The translations under genes and the position numbers were made by a program. The notes under the pieces were generated by a model. That model did no database searches, was not told where the DNA came from, and saw only the letters and a list, made by a program, of their open reading frames with translations. Below, one piece after another: positions 1 to 6,857 of a stretch of DNA of 64,000 nucleotides (positions are counted from its first letter, which is position 1; every line of letters starts with the position of its first letter). Where the stretch lies: assembly GCF_015330125.1 (NCBI RefSeq), contig NZ_JADDXR010000002.1, positions 806,001 to 870,000 on the forward strand. Direction: 5' to 3'. The stretch comes from Zobellia nedashkovskayae (GTDB taxonomy: Bacteria > Bacteroidota > Bacteroidia > Flavobacteriales > Flavobacteriaceae).

Positions 1-25
1 TGCACTCTAAGATATACTGTACCAT
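1..25 (-). CDS. Start of a probable BlaR1-like M56 peptidase (partial)
   Basis: An ATG on the minus strand at 25 opens a frame reading MVQYILEC before the window ends. It starts 16 bases after the stop of the BlaI-type repressor. In Bacteroidota such repressors are normally followed by an M56-family membrane metallopeptidase (BlaR1/MecR1-like), whose first helix often begins in a similar way. Only eight residues are visible, so the identity rests almost entirely on context. Confidence 0.35.
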
Positions 26-41
26 CAGAATAAGGTTTTAA

Positions 42-425
42 TTATTTTTCCTTTTTGCCATCCGGCTCTTCAATTTTTTTAATGTCCTTTAAAATGGATT
101 CCAATTCAGTCAGACTCATATCATTCTTCTTCATAAAGAAGGAAACCATACTTTTAAATGAACCTTGAAAATACCCATCTACCAACTTGTTTATACTCTG
201 ATTACTGTAATCCGATTTCTTTACAAGCGGAAAATATAGGTATCCCTTACCCTCCTTTTCATGGTTCACAAAACCCTTGCTTTCCAAAATTCTAACAATT
301 GTTGAAACCGTGTTGTAAGCGGGTTTTGGTTCTGGCAACTGTTCAATTATTGTTGCCACGTTACACTTTTCCAGCAACCATAATTGCTGCATTACCTCTT
401 CTTCCGCCTTTGTTAATTGCTTCAT
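42..425 (-). CDS. BlaI/MecI/CopY-family transcriptional repressor
   Basis: A 127-residue winged-helix repressor of the BlaI/MecI/CopY family, which binds DNA as a dimer and is released when its partner membrane peptidase cleaves it. The start MKQLTKAEEEVMQQLW and the segment YNTVSTIVRILESKGFV (about 37-53, recognition helix) are typical, followed by the wing EKEGKGYLYFPLV and a C-terminal helical dimerisation part. Length is normal for the family. It is the first gene of a leftward operon that probably continues into an M56 peptidase. Three AACTA-N6-TAGTT dyads lie directly upstream of its start and suggest autoregulation. Which signal or targets it controls (beta-lactam, copper or other) cannot be told from the sequence. 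Confidence 0.87.
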   Translation of the reverse strand: MKQLTKAEEEVMQQLWLLEKCNVATIIEQLPEPKPAYNTVSTIVRILESKGFVNHEKEGKGYLYFPLVKKSDYSNQSINKLVDGYFQGSFKSMVSFFMKKNDMSLTELESILKDIKKIEEPDGKKEK

Positions 426-427
426 TT

Positions 428-495
428 AACTAAATATTTAGTTCATTCTCAAAACAAATATAACTAAAAACATAGTTTAAACTAAATTTTTAGTT
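428..495. promoter_or_regulatory. Triple BlaI-type operator
   Basis: Three dyads of the form AACTA-N6-TAGTT occur at 428-443 (AACTAAATATTTAGTT, a perfect 16-base palindrome), 462-477 and 480-495. They lie immediately upstream of the BlaI-type gene. Spacing between starts is 34 and 18 bases. Dimeric BlaI/MecI repressors bind comparable dyads at their own promoters. Binding by this protein is inferred from position. Confidence 0.62.
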
Positions 496-637
496 CAAAA
501 AAAATAAAATGGATCTACTTTTCTCATCAATGCTCCTAACAATCTAACAGCCAGATTATAATTTAAAAACAACCATATGATGGACATGAAGGGTGTAACA
601 AAATGTACTTATCTTCGTCCAACAGGAAATTGACTAA

Positions 638-1153
638 ATGGATATTGTATTACTTATTTTTGGTTTCATTTTTATGCTCGTCGGGATTTTAGGCAGCTTC
701 TTGCCCATACTCCCCGGACCTCCTATTAGCTGGGTTGGTCTTTTATTATTACACCTCACAAAGGCAGTACCACCAGACAGTTGGTTTTTAGGAATTACTG
801 CTGCCCTGGCTCTAGTGGTTTTTGGACTAGATTATGTAATTCCTGCTATGGGAACAAAGAAATTTGGCGGAACAAAATATGGAGTTATCGGTACCACTTT
901 AGGTCTTTTGGTTGCCCTATTCTTTCCGATTTTAGGCCCGTTTGGTATTATAGTTTGGCCTTTTGCTGGTGCATTGGTAGGTGAATTATTGAATAAAGCC
1001 GATGGAAAAACAGCTACCAAAGCCGCTTTCGGGTCGTTTCTAGGCTTTTTGACCGGTACTTTTATGAAGTTCTTGATTGCAATAATCTATTTAGGTCTTT
1101 TCATTTCTAAGGCTTGGAACTACCGACTTGAATTGTTTCCGTTTTTAAACTAG
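638..1153 (+). CDS. DUF456-family membrane protein
   Basis: A 171-residue, very hydrophobic protein matching the DUF456 family. It has an N-terminal helix pair (about 3-22 and 30-45) split by the conserved proline/glycine turn LPILPGPPISW, a glycine-rich central helix region, and a last helix near 140-158. Glycine-zipper-like stretches (KKFGGTKYGVIGTTLG) are characteristic. The biochemical role of DUF456 proteins is not established. It stands alone between divergent and convergent neighbours and ends 17 bases before a strong bidirectional terminator. Confidence 0.8.
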   Translation: MDIVLLIFGFIFMLVGILGSFLPILPGPPISWVGLLLLHLTKAVPPDSWFLGITAALALVVFGLDYVIPAMGTKKFGGTKYGVIGTTLGLLVALFFPILGPFGIIVWPFAGALVGELLNKADGKTATKAAFGSFLGFLTGTFMKFLIAIIYLGLFISKAWNYRLELFPFLN

Positions 1154-1170
1154 TGCTTATAAAATAGAAT

Positions 1171-1205
1171 AAAAAAAACCTTGCTCTAAGCGCAAGGTTT
1201 TTTTT
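1171..1205. terminator. Bidirectional rho-independent terminator
   Basis: A perfect inverted repeat pairs AAAAAAAACCTTGC (1171-1184) with GCAAGGTTTTTTTT (1192-1205) around a 7-base loop. It has a T-run on either strand. It sits between the convergent DUF456 gene and the nitroreductase gene and can stop transcription from both. Confidence 0.88.
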
Positions 1206-1243
1206 GTTTTCAAGTAAAAAGTTTAATGAATTCTAAGCAATTT

Positions 1244-1798
1244 CTAGTCCATCCAAACTACTTTATCTTCTATTGGAGTTCTTTCCCCTTCGGGGATTTC
1301 TTCATCGGAATACCCCATATAGAAAAAGCCGAAACAGGCTTCACCATCATTCATTTCAAAAAAATCATTCATGTGTTTTACCAATCCCGGTGAGCTCCAG
1401 TAAGAACCGATACCCATTTCTGTACAGCATAACCACATATTCTGAACAGCCATTGCTGTAGCGGCCACTTCTTCCCATTTAGGAATACTTTGTGCAGGGT
1501 CTCTTTGCATACAGATGGCTATAATAGCCGCTGCACGCTTTGGGTTTTCAATTAGTTTTTTGGCTTTGAATTCCTTTGGATTAGGTTCATTTTCCAAATA
1601 CTTCAGAGAAAGAAATAGCCCTAATTTCTTTTGAGACTCGCCTTGTAAAACTTTAAACCGCCAAGGTTCCGTTTTCTTATGTGTAGGAGCCCAATTAGCC
1701 ACCTCTAATATTTTTTCAATATCCGCTTTAGCTATAGGCTTGTCATTATATTGAGCCGGAAAAACCGATCGTCTGTTTTTTATAAGGTCAAAAATCAC
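1244..1798 (-). CDS. Nitroreductase-family FMN oxidoreductase
   Basis: A 184-residue member of the nitroreductase family (FMN-dependent NAD(P)H oxidoreductases, compact YdjA-like subgroup). The FMN phosphate-binding motif NRRS is at 8-11. WAPTHKKTEPWRF (about 36-48) and the GIGSYWSSPG segment (about 129-138) are the other conserved flavin-contact regions. Such proteins reduce nitro compounds, quinones or similar acceptors as homodimers in the cytoplasm. The physiological substrate is unknown. Its start lies 45 bases after the stop of the upstream homogentisate dioxygenase gene on the same strand, so the two may be co-transcribed, though no functional link is obvious. Confidence 0.86.
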   Translation of the reverse strand: MIFDLIKNRRSVFPAQYNDKPIAKADIEKILEVANWAPTHKKTEPWRFKVLQGESQKKLGLFLSLKYLENEPNPKEFKAKKLIENPKRAAAIIAICMQRDPAQSIPKWEEVAATAMAVQNMWLCCTEMGIGSYWSSPGLVKHMNDFFEMNDGEACFGFFYMGYSDEEIPEGERTPIEDKVVWMD

Positions 1799-1842
1799 TT
1801 ATTTTATTTTGTTTAATTTCTAATTCAGTTTCTCTTATAAAT

Positions 1843-3000
1843 CTACTCTAACCAACTTTTGTAATACTTACCATCATCTATATCCATGGCCTGTTGGGTT
1901 AATTTTAATGGCTTAAAAGTATCGATCATTACCGCAAGTTCTTCAGTTTTGGTTTTACCAATACTAGCTTCATAAGTTCCTGGGTGCGGACCATGAGGAA
2001 TACCTGCAGGATGTAAAGAAATACTCCCTTCATCAACACCTTTTCGACTCATAAAATCTCCATCTACATAATAGAGTACTTCATCAGAATCTATGTTAGA
2101 GTGATTATAGGGTGCAGGAATAGCCTGTGGATGATAGTCATACAATCTAGGGCAGAACGAACACACCACAAAGGCACTAGTTTCAAATGTTTGGTGCACT
2201 GGTGGCGGTTGATGAACGCGCCCCGTTATAGGTTCAAAATTATGAATAGAAAAACCATAGGGAAAATTGTATCCGTCCCAACCTACAACATCAAAAGGAT
2301 GCGTGGCATAAGTCATATGATGTAGTTGTCCTTGCTTCTTTACTTTAATTAAAAACTCTCCTTTTTCATCATGAGTCTGTAGATTTTGCGGCAATTTAAA
2401 GTCACGCTCACAAAAAGGTGAATGCTCTAAATGTTGACCAAAATAGTTGCGGTATCGTTTTGGCGTATATATAGGATGATAGCTTTCGGTAATCAATAAA
2501 CGATTGTCTTCCGTATCAAATTCAATCTGATATATTATTCCTCTGGGAATCACCAAATAATCGCCATATTCAAAAGGAATCTCACCTAAGATGGTCTTTA
2601 ACGTACCTGAACCTTTATGAATAAACAAAAGCTCATCGGCATCCGTATTTTTATAAAAATAATTAGTGAGCGATTTTCTTGGTGCAGCAAGACCCACATG
2701 CACATCATTATTGAAAAGCATGGTTTTACGGCTCTCTAAATAATCATCTTCTGGCTTTACTTGAAAACCTTGAAGTAACCTAGATTTTATATTATATTCT
2801 ACAGCAGCCCTAGGTGCTACATCTAAAGTCTTACCCACTTCTTTTACTTGTGTAGGCCTGTACAAATGATACAGCAAAGAAGACATTCCATCAAACCCAA
2901 TAGTACCGAACAATTGCTCATAGTGTAAGGTGCCGTCTTTCTTTTTGAAAGTGGTATGTCTTTTTTGCGGAAACTTCCCCAGCTTATGATATAAAGGCAT
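1843..3000 (-). CDS. hmgA: Homogentisate 1,2-dioxygenase
   Basis: A 385-residue homogentisate 1,2-dioxygenase, the Fe(II) cupin enzyme that opens the ring of homogentisate to maleylacetoacetate in tyrosine and phenylalanine catabolism. The N-terminal MPLYHKLGKFPQKRHTTFKK is typical of the Bacteroidota form. Iron-ligand regions are visible as NHSNIDSDEVLYYVDGDF (about 297-314) and the C-terminal HPAGIPHGPHPGTYEAS, which has the His/Glu ligand arrangement. It is somewhat shorter than the roughly 430-residue proteobacterial enzymes. No other tyrosine-catabolism gene (hppD, fahA) is adjacent. Confidence 0.92.
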   Translation of the reverse strand: MPLYHKLGKFPQKRHTTFKKKDGTLHYEQLFGTIGFDGMSSLLYHLYRPTQVKEVGKTLDVAPRAAVEYNIKSRLLQGFQVKPEDDYLESRKTMLFNNDVHVGLAAPRKSLTNYFYKNTDADELLFIHKGSGTLKTILGEIPFEYGDYLVIPRGIIYQIEFDTEDNRLLITESYHPIYTPKRYRNYFGQHLEHSPFCERDFKLPQNLQTHDEKGEFLIKVKKQGQLHHMTYATHPFDVVGWDGYNFPYGFSIHNFEPITGRVHQPPPVHQTFETSAFVVCSFCPRLYDYHPQAIPAPYNHSNIDSDEVLYYVDGDFMSRKGVDEGSISLHPAGIPHGPHPGTYEASIGKTKTEELAVMIDTFKPLKLTQQAMDIDDGKYYKSWLE

Positions 3001-3279
3001 GTAATATTCTTTAAAAATCTAGTTTAAAATTACGGTTTTTTTATCGATATCGCATATTTGACTCTTTTTATAAATGGATGGAATCATCACAACAATGCAA
3101 ATTTATTAAAATGAAAAAAACGTTATAGTAACACATTTGATCGATGAAAAGAAATCTATTTAATGTAAGTTTGTACCGTCGTTAAGTTTATGAAAATGAG
3201 CGACATAAAACTGGACATGTATAAAACCCCCGTCTGGTTCTAAAGTAGTATTGAAAGTATAAACTTAATACCTTGCATT

Positions 3280-3405
3280 ATGAACAGAACACATCATCAG
3301 GTAAAAGCAGAGAAAGCTAAAAAGGCATGGATGTCAATCCAGGATCGAAGAACATCAAAACACAACAAACCTATTGTGCTTGATCGTCCACTACAAAAAG
3401 TCTAA
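3280..3405 (+). CDS. Possible small basic protein, 41 residues
   Basis: An ATG-initiated frame encodes 41 residues beginning MNRTHHQVKAEKAKKAWM and ending PIVLDRPLQKV. It is strongly basic and soluble, with no membrane segment. A good -7 element (3166-3173) and a 17-residue frame lie upstream, so it could be translated from a short transcript. No family is recognised. Chance frames of this length are common in AT-rich DNA, so this is tentative. Confidence 0.28.
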   Translation: MNRTHHQVKAEKAKKAWMSIQDRRTSKHNKPIVLDRPLQKV

Positions 3406-3528
3406 TTCTTAATTTAATTTTAAGTGAGGTAATTCTTTATGATAAATCGTAAACAAACCTACAATTACCTCTTAACTATTTCATTGTACAGTTCTTTGTT
3501 TGTACAACCCTATTAAATGTATTAGACA

Positions 3529-3557
3529 TAAAAAAAGCCTTCCAACATGGAAAGCCT
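3529..3557 (-). terminator. Terminator after the NADH dehydrogenase gene
   Basis: Read on the minus strand, GCTTTCC-ATGTT-GGAAGGC forms a 7-bp stem with one G-T pair and is followed by a run of seven T. It lies about 95 bases beyond the stop of the type II NADH dehydrogenase gene. Confidence 0.6.
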
Positions 3558-3650
3558 TTCATTGGCCCAAACCTATACAGGTTTTGGGTTACAACACAAC
3601 AGGACAAATATACTAAAGGATTTTAAATAATTGCTAACTCTATGGCTAAA

Positions 3651-4928
3651 CTATGCCTTTGGAGTAAACCTTCTTAAAATAAGGCGAGCGGCTTTATCGT
3701 AATTGATATAATTGTATGCCCAATTAAAAAATACAATGACCTTATTTCTAAACCCTACCAACGCCATTAGGTGAACGAACATCCAAATAAACCAAGCAAA
3801 GAAACCGCCAAACTGTAGTTTTTTAATATCTGCAACAGCTTTGTTTCTTCCTATGGTGGCCATGGTTCCCTTATCTACATAAGTAAAAGGTTTCATTTCT
3901 TTCCCCTGCAATAACTTTTCTAAGTTTTTGGCCAATAACTCTCCTTGTTGAATTGCCGGTTGCGCTACCTGCGGATGCCCTTTAGGGAAGGCCTCAGTTT
4001 CCATATAAGCTATATCTCCAATGGCAAAAACCGAATCATACCCTTCTACTTGATTGAAACGATTTACTTTATAGCGGTTTAAACGTTCTACCAAAATGTG
4101 GGGCGCAAAACCCTCTATGGCCGCACCAGTAACTCCAGCAGTCCAAATAAAATTTTTGGTGCGTATGGTAGTTCCATCTTTTAAAGTTACCTGTTCCCCA
4201 TCATAATTACTGGCAATAGCATTAAGATGAACACGAACACCCAATTCTTTCAAAAACTCCATGGCTTTCTTAGTTGCATGCTCACTCATTGGCGGCAGTA
4301 CTTTAGGGCCACCCTCATATAAGTTAATTTCCATTTCATCTATATTCAGATGTCTGTAATCTTCAGGGAAAACATTATTCTTAAGTTCTGCGAATGCACC
4401 GGCAAGCTCCACACCAGTTGGTCCCGCACCAATAATACAGAAATTAAGTAATGCCTTACGCTCTTCTAAATCTTGGCAATCATCTGCCTTTTCAAAATTT
4501 TGCAACATTAAACTTCTAATGTCCAGTGCTTGCGGCACACTTTTCATAGACATGGCATGTTGTGCAATCTCTTTATTCCCAAAAAAGTTAGTTTTTGTAC
4601 CCGTGGCCAAAACCAAATAATCATATTCCAGGTTTCCGGTGTCCGTTGTAATGACCTTTTGTTCAGGTTCAATCCGTTCAACATTGGCTAGCCTAAAATA
4701 AAAATTTTCCAAATGTCTTAACACCTTTCGTATAGGGTATGCAATGGAGTCCGGTTCTAAACCGCTAGTAGAAACCTGGTAAAGGAGTGGTTGAAAGGTA
4801 TGGTAGTTATGCCTGTCCAGTAATACGACTTGTAAATCTATTTTACTGAGTTTCTTGGCTAGCGATATTCCGGCAAAACCGCCACCAATAATCACTATTC
4901 TTTTCTGACCTGTATTAGGAAGGTTCAT
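3651..4928 (-). CDS. ndh: Type II NADH:quinone oxidoreductase (NDH-2)
   Basis: A 425-residue flavoprotein of the NDH-2 family, which passes electrons from NADH to quinone without pumping protons. The FAD Rossmann motif IVIIGGGFAGISLAKKL is at 11-27 and the NADH Rossmann motif FCIIGAGPTGVELAGAFAEL is at about 163-182. LATGTKTNFFG and FAIGDIAY are the usual FAD contacts. A C-terminal hydrophobic and aromatic segment (GGFFAWFIWMFVHLMALVGF, about 374-393) would anchor it to the inner membrane face. It is monocistronic on the minus strand, next to the microaerobic respiration island. It could feed the quinone pool of these respiratory chains. Confidence 0.87.
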   Translation of the reverse strand: MNLPNTGQKRIVIIGGGFAGISLAKKLSKIDLQVVLLDRHNYHTFQPLLYQVSTSGLEPDSIAYPIRKVLRHLENFYFRLANVERIEPEQKVITTDTGNLEYDYLVLATGTKTNFFGNKEIAQHAMSMKSVPQALDIRSLMLQNFEKADDCQDLEERKALLNFCIIGAGPTGVELAGAFAELKNNVFPEDYRHLNIDEMEINLYEGGPKVLPPMSEHATKKAMEFLKELGVRVHLNAIASNYDGEQVTLKDGTTIRTKNFIWTAGVTGAAIEGFAPHILVERLNRYKVNRFNQVEGYDSVFAIGDIAYMETEAFPKGHPQVAQPAIQQGELLAKNLEKLLQGKEMKPFTYVDKGTMATIGRNKAVADIKKLQFGGFFAWFIWMFVHLMALVGFRNKVIVFFNWAYNYINYDKAARLILRRFTPKA

Positions 4929-5053
4929 AACTTAATTTTCCACAAAATTAAGAAGATTGAGCGCAGTAAATTTTTTATCTTTAGAAATATCACATTTAAT
5001 ATTGCCGTAATAAAAAAACTAGAAAAAACTTTTCCTTTTTAGAAGAACCCGAA

Positions 5054-5956
5054 CTATTCAGAAGCCGAAAGACTCTGCTCTTTTTTACTTTGTGAGGAAC
5101 CACTCATACCCAATTCAGGAATAACCAATAAAGGTATTTGTGTATGAAAAGCTATTCGTTTCACCACTGCCTCACGAGTTAGGTTTTCCATATAACTATG
5201 TTGATAGTGTAACATGGCCAGTAAATGAATATCTAATTCATTACTAAAAATCTCTAAGGTTTTAGAAATAGAATTCAGTTCCGAAACCGTATGAACGTAA
5301 TGCTCTACATCTTTTAAATATTTACGAAGCATACTTAAATTAAACTTCTGAAGCTCGGTTAATGCAGTGATTTTCTGCTGCACATGTACTATTCTTATAA
5401 CCGCATTAAAGGTCTTGGCCATATCTAATAATGGTTTGAGTTCAGACTGCGTATAAAATCTGTTGAAATCTGTGGCAAAAGCTACTTCGTCCGGTGTCTT
5501 AAATTTAAAATTTTGGGGAACGGCAAGCACAGGGCACTTCTTTACCGTTTTTATAATACGCACTGTATTGCTACCCATGAAAACCTCATCTATTGCCGAA
5601 GCTCCCTTTGTTCCCGTGATAACCAGATCTATTGCATACTCCTCTATTACTGCTTTTACCTCATCTACGAGCATAGAAAAGGATGATACAGCAGTAAATT
5701 TATGTTGTGGGTTATTAAATTCTGTGTGCATACGGGAAATGAGATTGGAAAGACCCATTTCCGATTGAGATCGTGCAGCATCCTCCATCATATCACCACT
5801 AACATTTGTAGCCATAAAACGGCTATGCGCAATGTGGGGCGTATAAGTATTCAATACGTAAAAAGTACAGGTTTCGTTCTTGAAAAGTTCTACAGCATAG
5901 CTTGCAGCGTTCCATGCATTCTCAGAAAAGTCGGTAGGTAACAGTATATTTTTCAT
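5054..5956 (-). CDS. Tandem universal stress protein
   Basis: A 300-residue protein made of two UspA-like domains. The first begins MKNILLPTDFSENAWNAASYAVEL and ends with GTKGASAIDEVFMGSNTVRII, containing the G-x2-G-x9-GS/N nucleotide-binding signature. The second half (from about 150) is more diverged and lacks a clean signature, so only the first domain may bind ATP. These cytoplasmic proteins accompany oxygen and redox stress responses. An Fnr-type box with correctly spaced -7 element precedes it, which places it in the low-oxygen regulon along with the second Usp at 30.8 kb. Confidence 0.86.
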   Translation of the reverse strand: MKNILLPTDFSENAWNAASYAVELFKNETCTFYVLNTYTPHIAHSRFMATNVSGDMMEDAARSQSEMGLSNLISRMHTEFNNPQHKFTAVSSFSMLVDEVKAVIEEYAIDLVITGTKGASAIDEVFMGSNTVRIIKTVKKCPVLAVPQNFKFKTPDEVAFATDFNRFYTQSELKPLLDMAKTFNAVIRIVHVQQKITALTELQKFNLSMLRKYLKDVEHYVHTVSELNSISKTLEIFSNELDIHLLAMLHYQHSYMENLTREAVVKRIAFHTQIPLLVIPELGMSGSSQSKKEQSLSASE

Positions 5957-5982
5957 CTACTTTTTTATTGAAATCTTCAATG

Positions 5983-6025
5983 TAAAAGTAGAACCAACAC
6001 TATGTTTAAACTATGATAAATATCA
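5983..6025 (-). promoter_or_regulatory. Fnr-type box and -7 element for usp
   Basis: TGATAAATATCA (6014-6025) is a perfect TGAT-N4-ATCA dyad. On the minus strand the -7 element TACTTTTA (5990-5983) starts 29.5 bases from its centre. The stress-protein start codon follows 27 bases later. The geometry matches the other Fnr-type promoters in this window. Confidence 0.68.
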
Positions 6026-6045
6026 GTTTTTTGAAAAGAAGAAAG

Positions 6046-6735
6046 TCAAAAACCTTCTATTAAATCTAAAAGCTTACGCTCGTCGGCAATACCAATTTTC
6101 TTTCCGGAAGTTTTAATAAATCCTTTTTTCTTGAATTCAGAAATAATCCTAATACAAGATTCAGTAGCGGTACCTACTACGTTGGAGTAATCTTCTCTAG
6201 ATAAAGTAAGCGTTAAGAAACCATCCGTATCCTCACCATAATTCTTTTTAAGGTATAAAAAAGCTTCAGCCATTCTTTGTTTCACCGTCTTTTGGGACAT
6301 GTTCACAATAACGTCATCTGCCTCTCTAAGGTCATGCGCCATATGACGTAAAACTTCAACAGCAAAATTAGGATTCGTATCTAGAGTATTAGAGATAATT
6401 TCTTTTGGTATAAAACAAACCTCCATATCACTTACAGCAATTGCACTTAGGTTAGTAGATTCTTCGGCAATTACGGCACGTTGGCCCATAACCTCTCCTT
6501 TACTGGCCAATCTTACAATTTGATTCTTACCGTTTTCACTAAGTTTAGACAGTTTTGAGACACCATCCCGAACACAAAAAACACCATCCAGCTTTTCACC
6601 TTCTTTAAAGATAGCTTCGCCTTTTTTAAGTGTTTTAGAAATTTTGGAATCGGAGACTTTCTTCAATTCTTCCTTACTCATAGCTCGTAAAGAATTGAAT
6701 TGCCTTATAATGCAATTTTCACATCTGCTGCTCAT
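6046..6735 (-). CDS. Crp/Fnr-family transcriptional regulator (Fnr-like)
   Basis: A 229-residue regulator with an N-terminal cyclic-nucleotide-type beta barrel (about 20-140), a dimerisation helix, and a C-terminal winged helix. The HTH SREDYSNVVGTATESCIRIISEFKKKGFI carries the E and R of the Fnr recognition helix, consistent with TGAY half sites. An N-terminal CENC pair (C5, C8), further cysteines in VFCV and VCFI, and C193 suggest possible Fe-S redox sensing. The spacing is not that of E. coli Fnr, so oxygen or NO sensing is inferred. It is divergent from ccoI and shares one central box with it. It is the best candidate to control the seven matching promoters in the window. Confidence 0.86.
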   Translation of the reverse strand: MSSRCENCIIRQFNSLRAMSKEELKKVSDSKISKTLKKGEAIFKEGEKLDGVFCVRDGVSKLSKLSENGKNQIVRLASKGEVMGQRAVIAEESTNLSAIAVSDMEVCFIPKEIISNTLDTNPNFAVEVLRHMAHDLREADDVIVNMSQKTVKQRMAEAFLYLKKNYGEDTDGFLTLTLSREDYSNVVGTATESCIRIISEFKKKGFIKTSGKKIGIADERKLLDLIEGF

Positions 6736-6760
6736 ATCCTATTTTTTATACCTAACCCTA

Positions 6761-6834
6761 CAAAGGTACCGTTCACAAACTATAATAAACCTGACAATTG
6801 TCATATATTTAAACACTAATATCCAGCATCTTTG
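6761..6834. promoter_or_regulatory. Symmetric divergent Fnr-type promoter (fnr / ccoI)
   Basis: TGACAATTGTCA (6792-6803) is a perfect 12-base palindrome centred between the two start codons. To the left, TACCTTTG on the minus strand (6768-6761) is a consensus -7 element starting 29.5 bases from the box centre. To the right, CATCTTTG (6827-6834) sits at the same distance for ccoI. One box can therefore serve both promoters in class II geometry, giving autoregulation of the regulator. Confidence 0.72.
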
Positions 6835-6857
6835 TGCAAGGTATAGCAAATGATTAA

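Larger units (their letters stand above)
3001..3650. other. 650-base region without a clear large gene
   Basis: No long coding frame is convincing here. Visible elements are a TAAGTTTG at 3166-3173 that matches the Bacteroidota -7 consensus for rightward transcription, a 17-codon frame (3190-3243, MKMSDIKLDMYKTPVWF) just after it, and a 41-codon basic frame (3280-3405). There are also two inverted repeats: GAGGTAATT/AATTACCTC at 3426-3434 and 3463-3471, and TTGTACA/TGTACAA at 3484-3490 and 3501-3507. Terminator-like hairpins follow at 3529-3557 and 3566-3588. Together they could form a short transcript with small peptides or an RNA. Confidence 0.4.
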
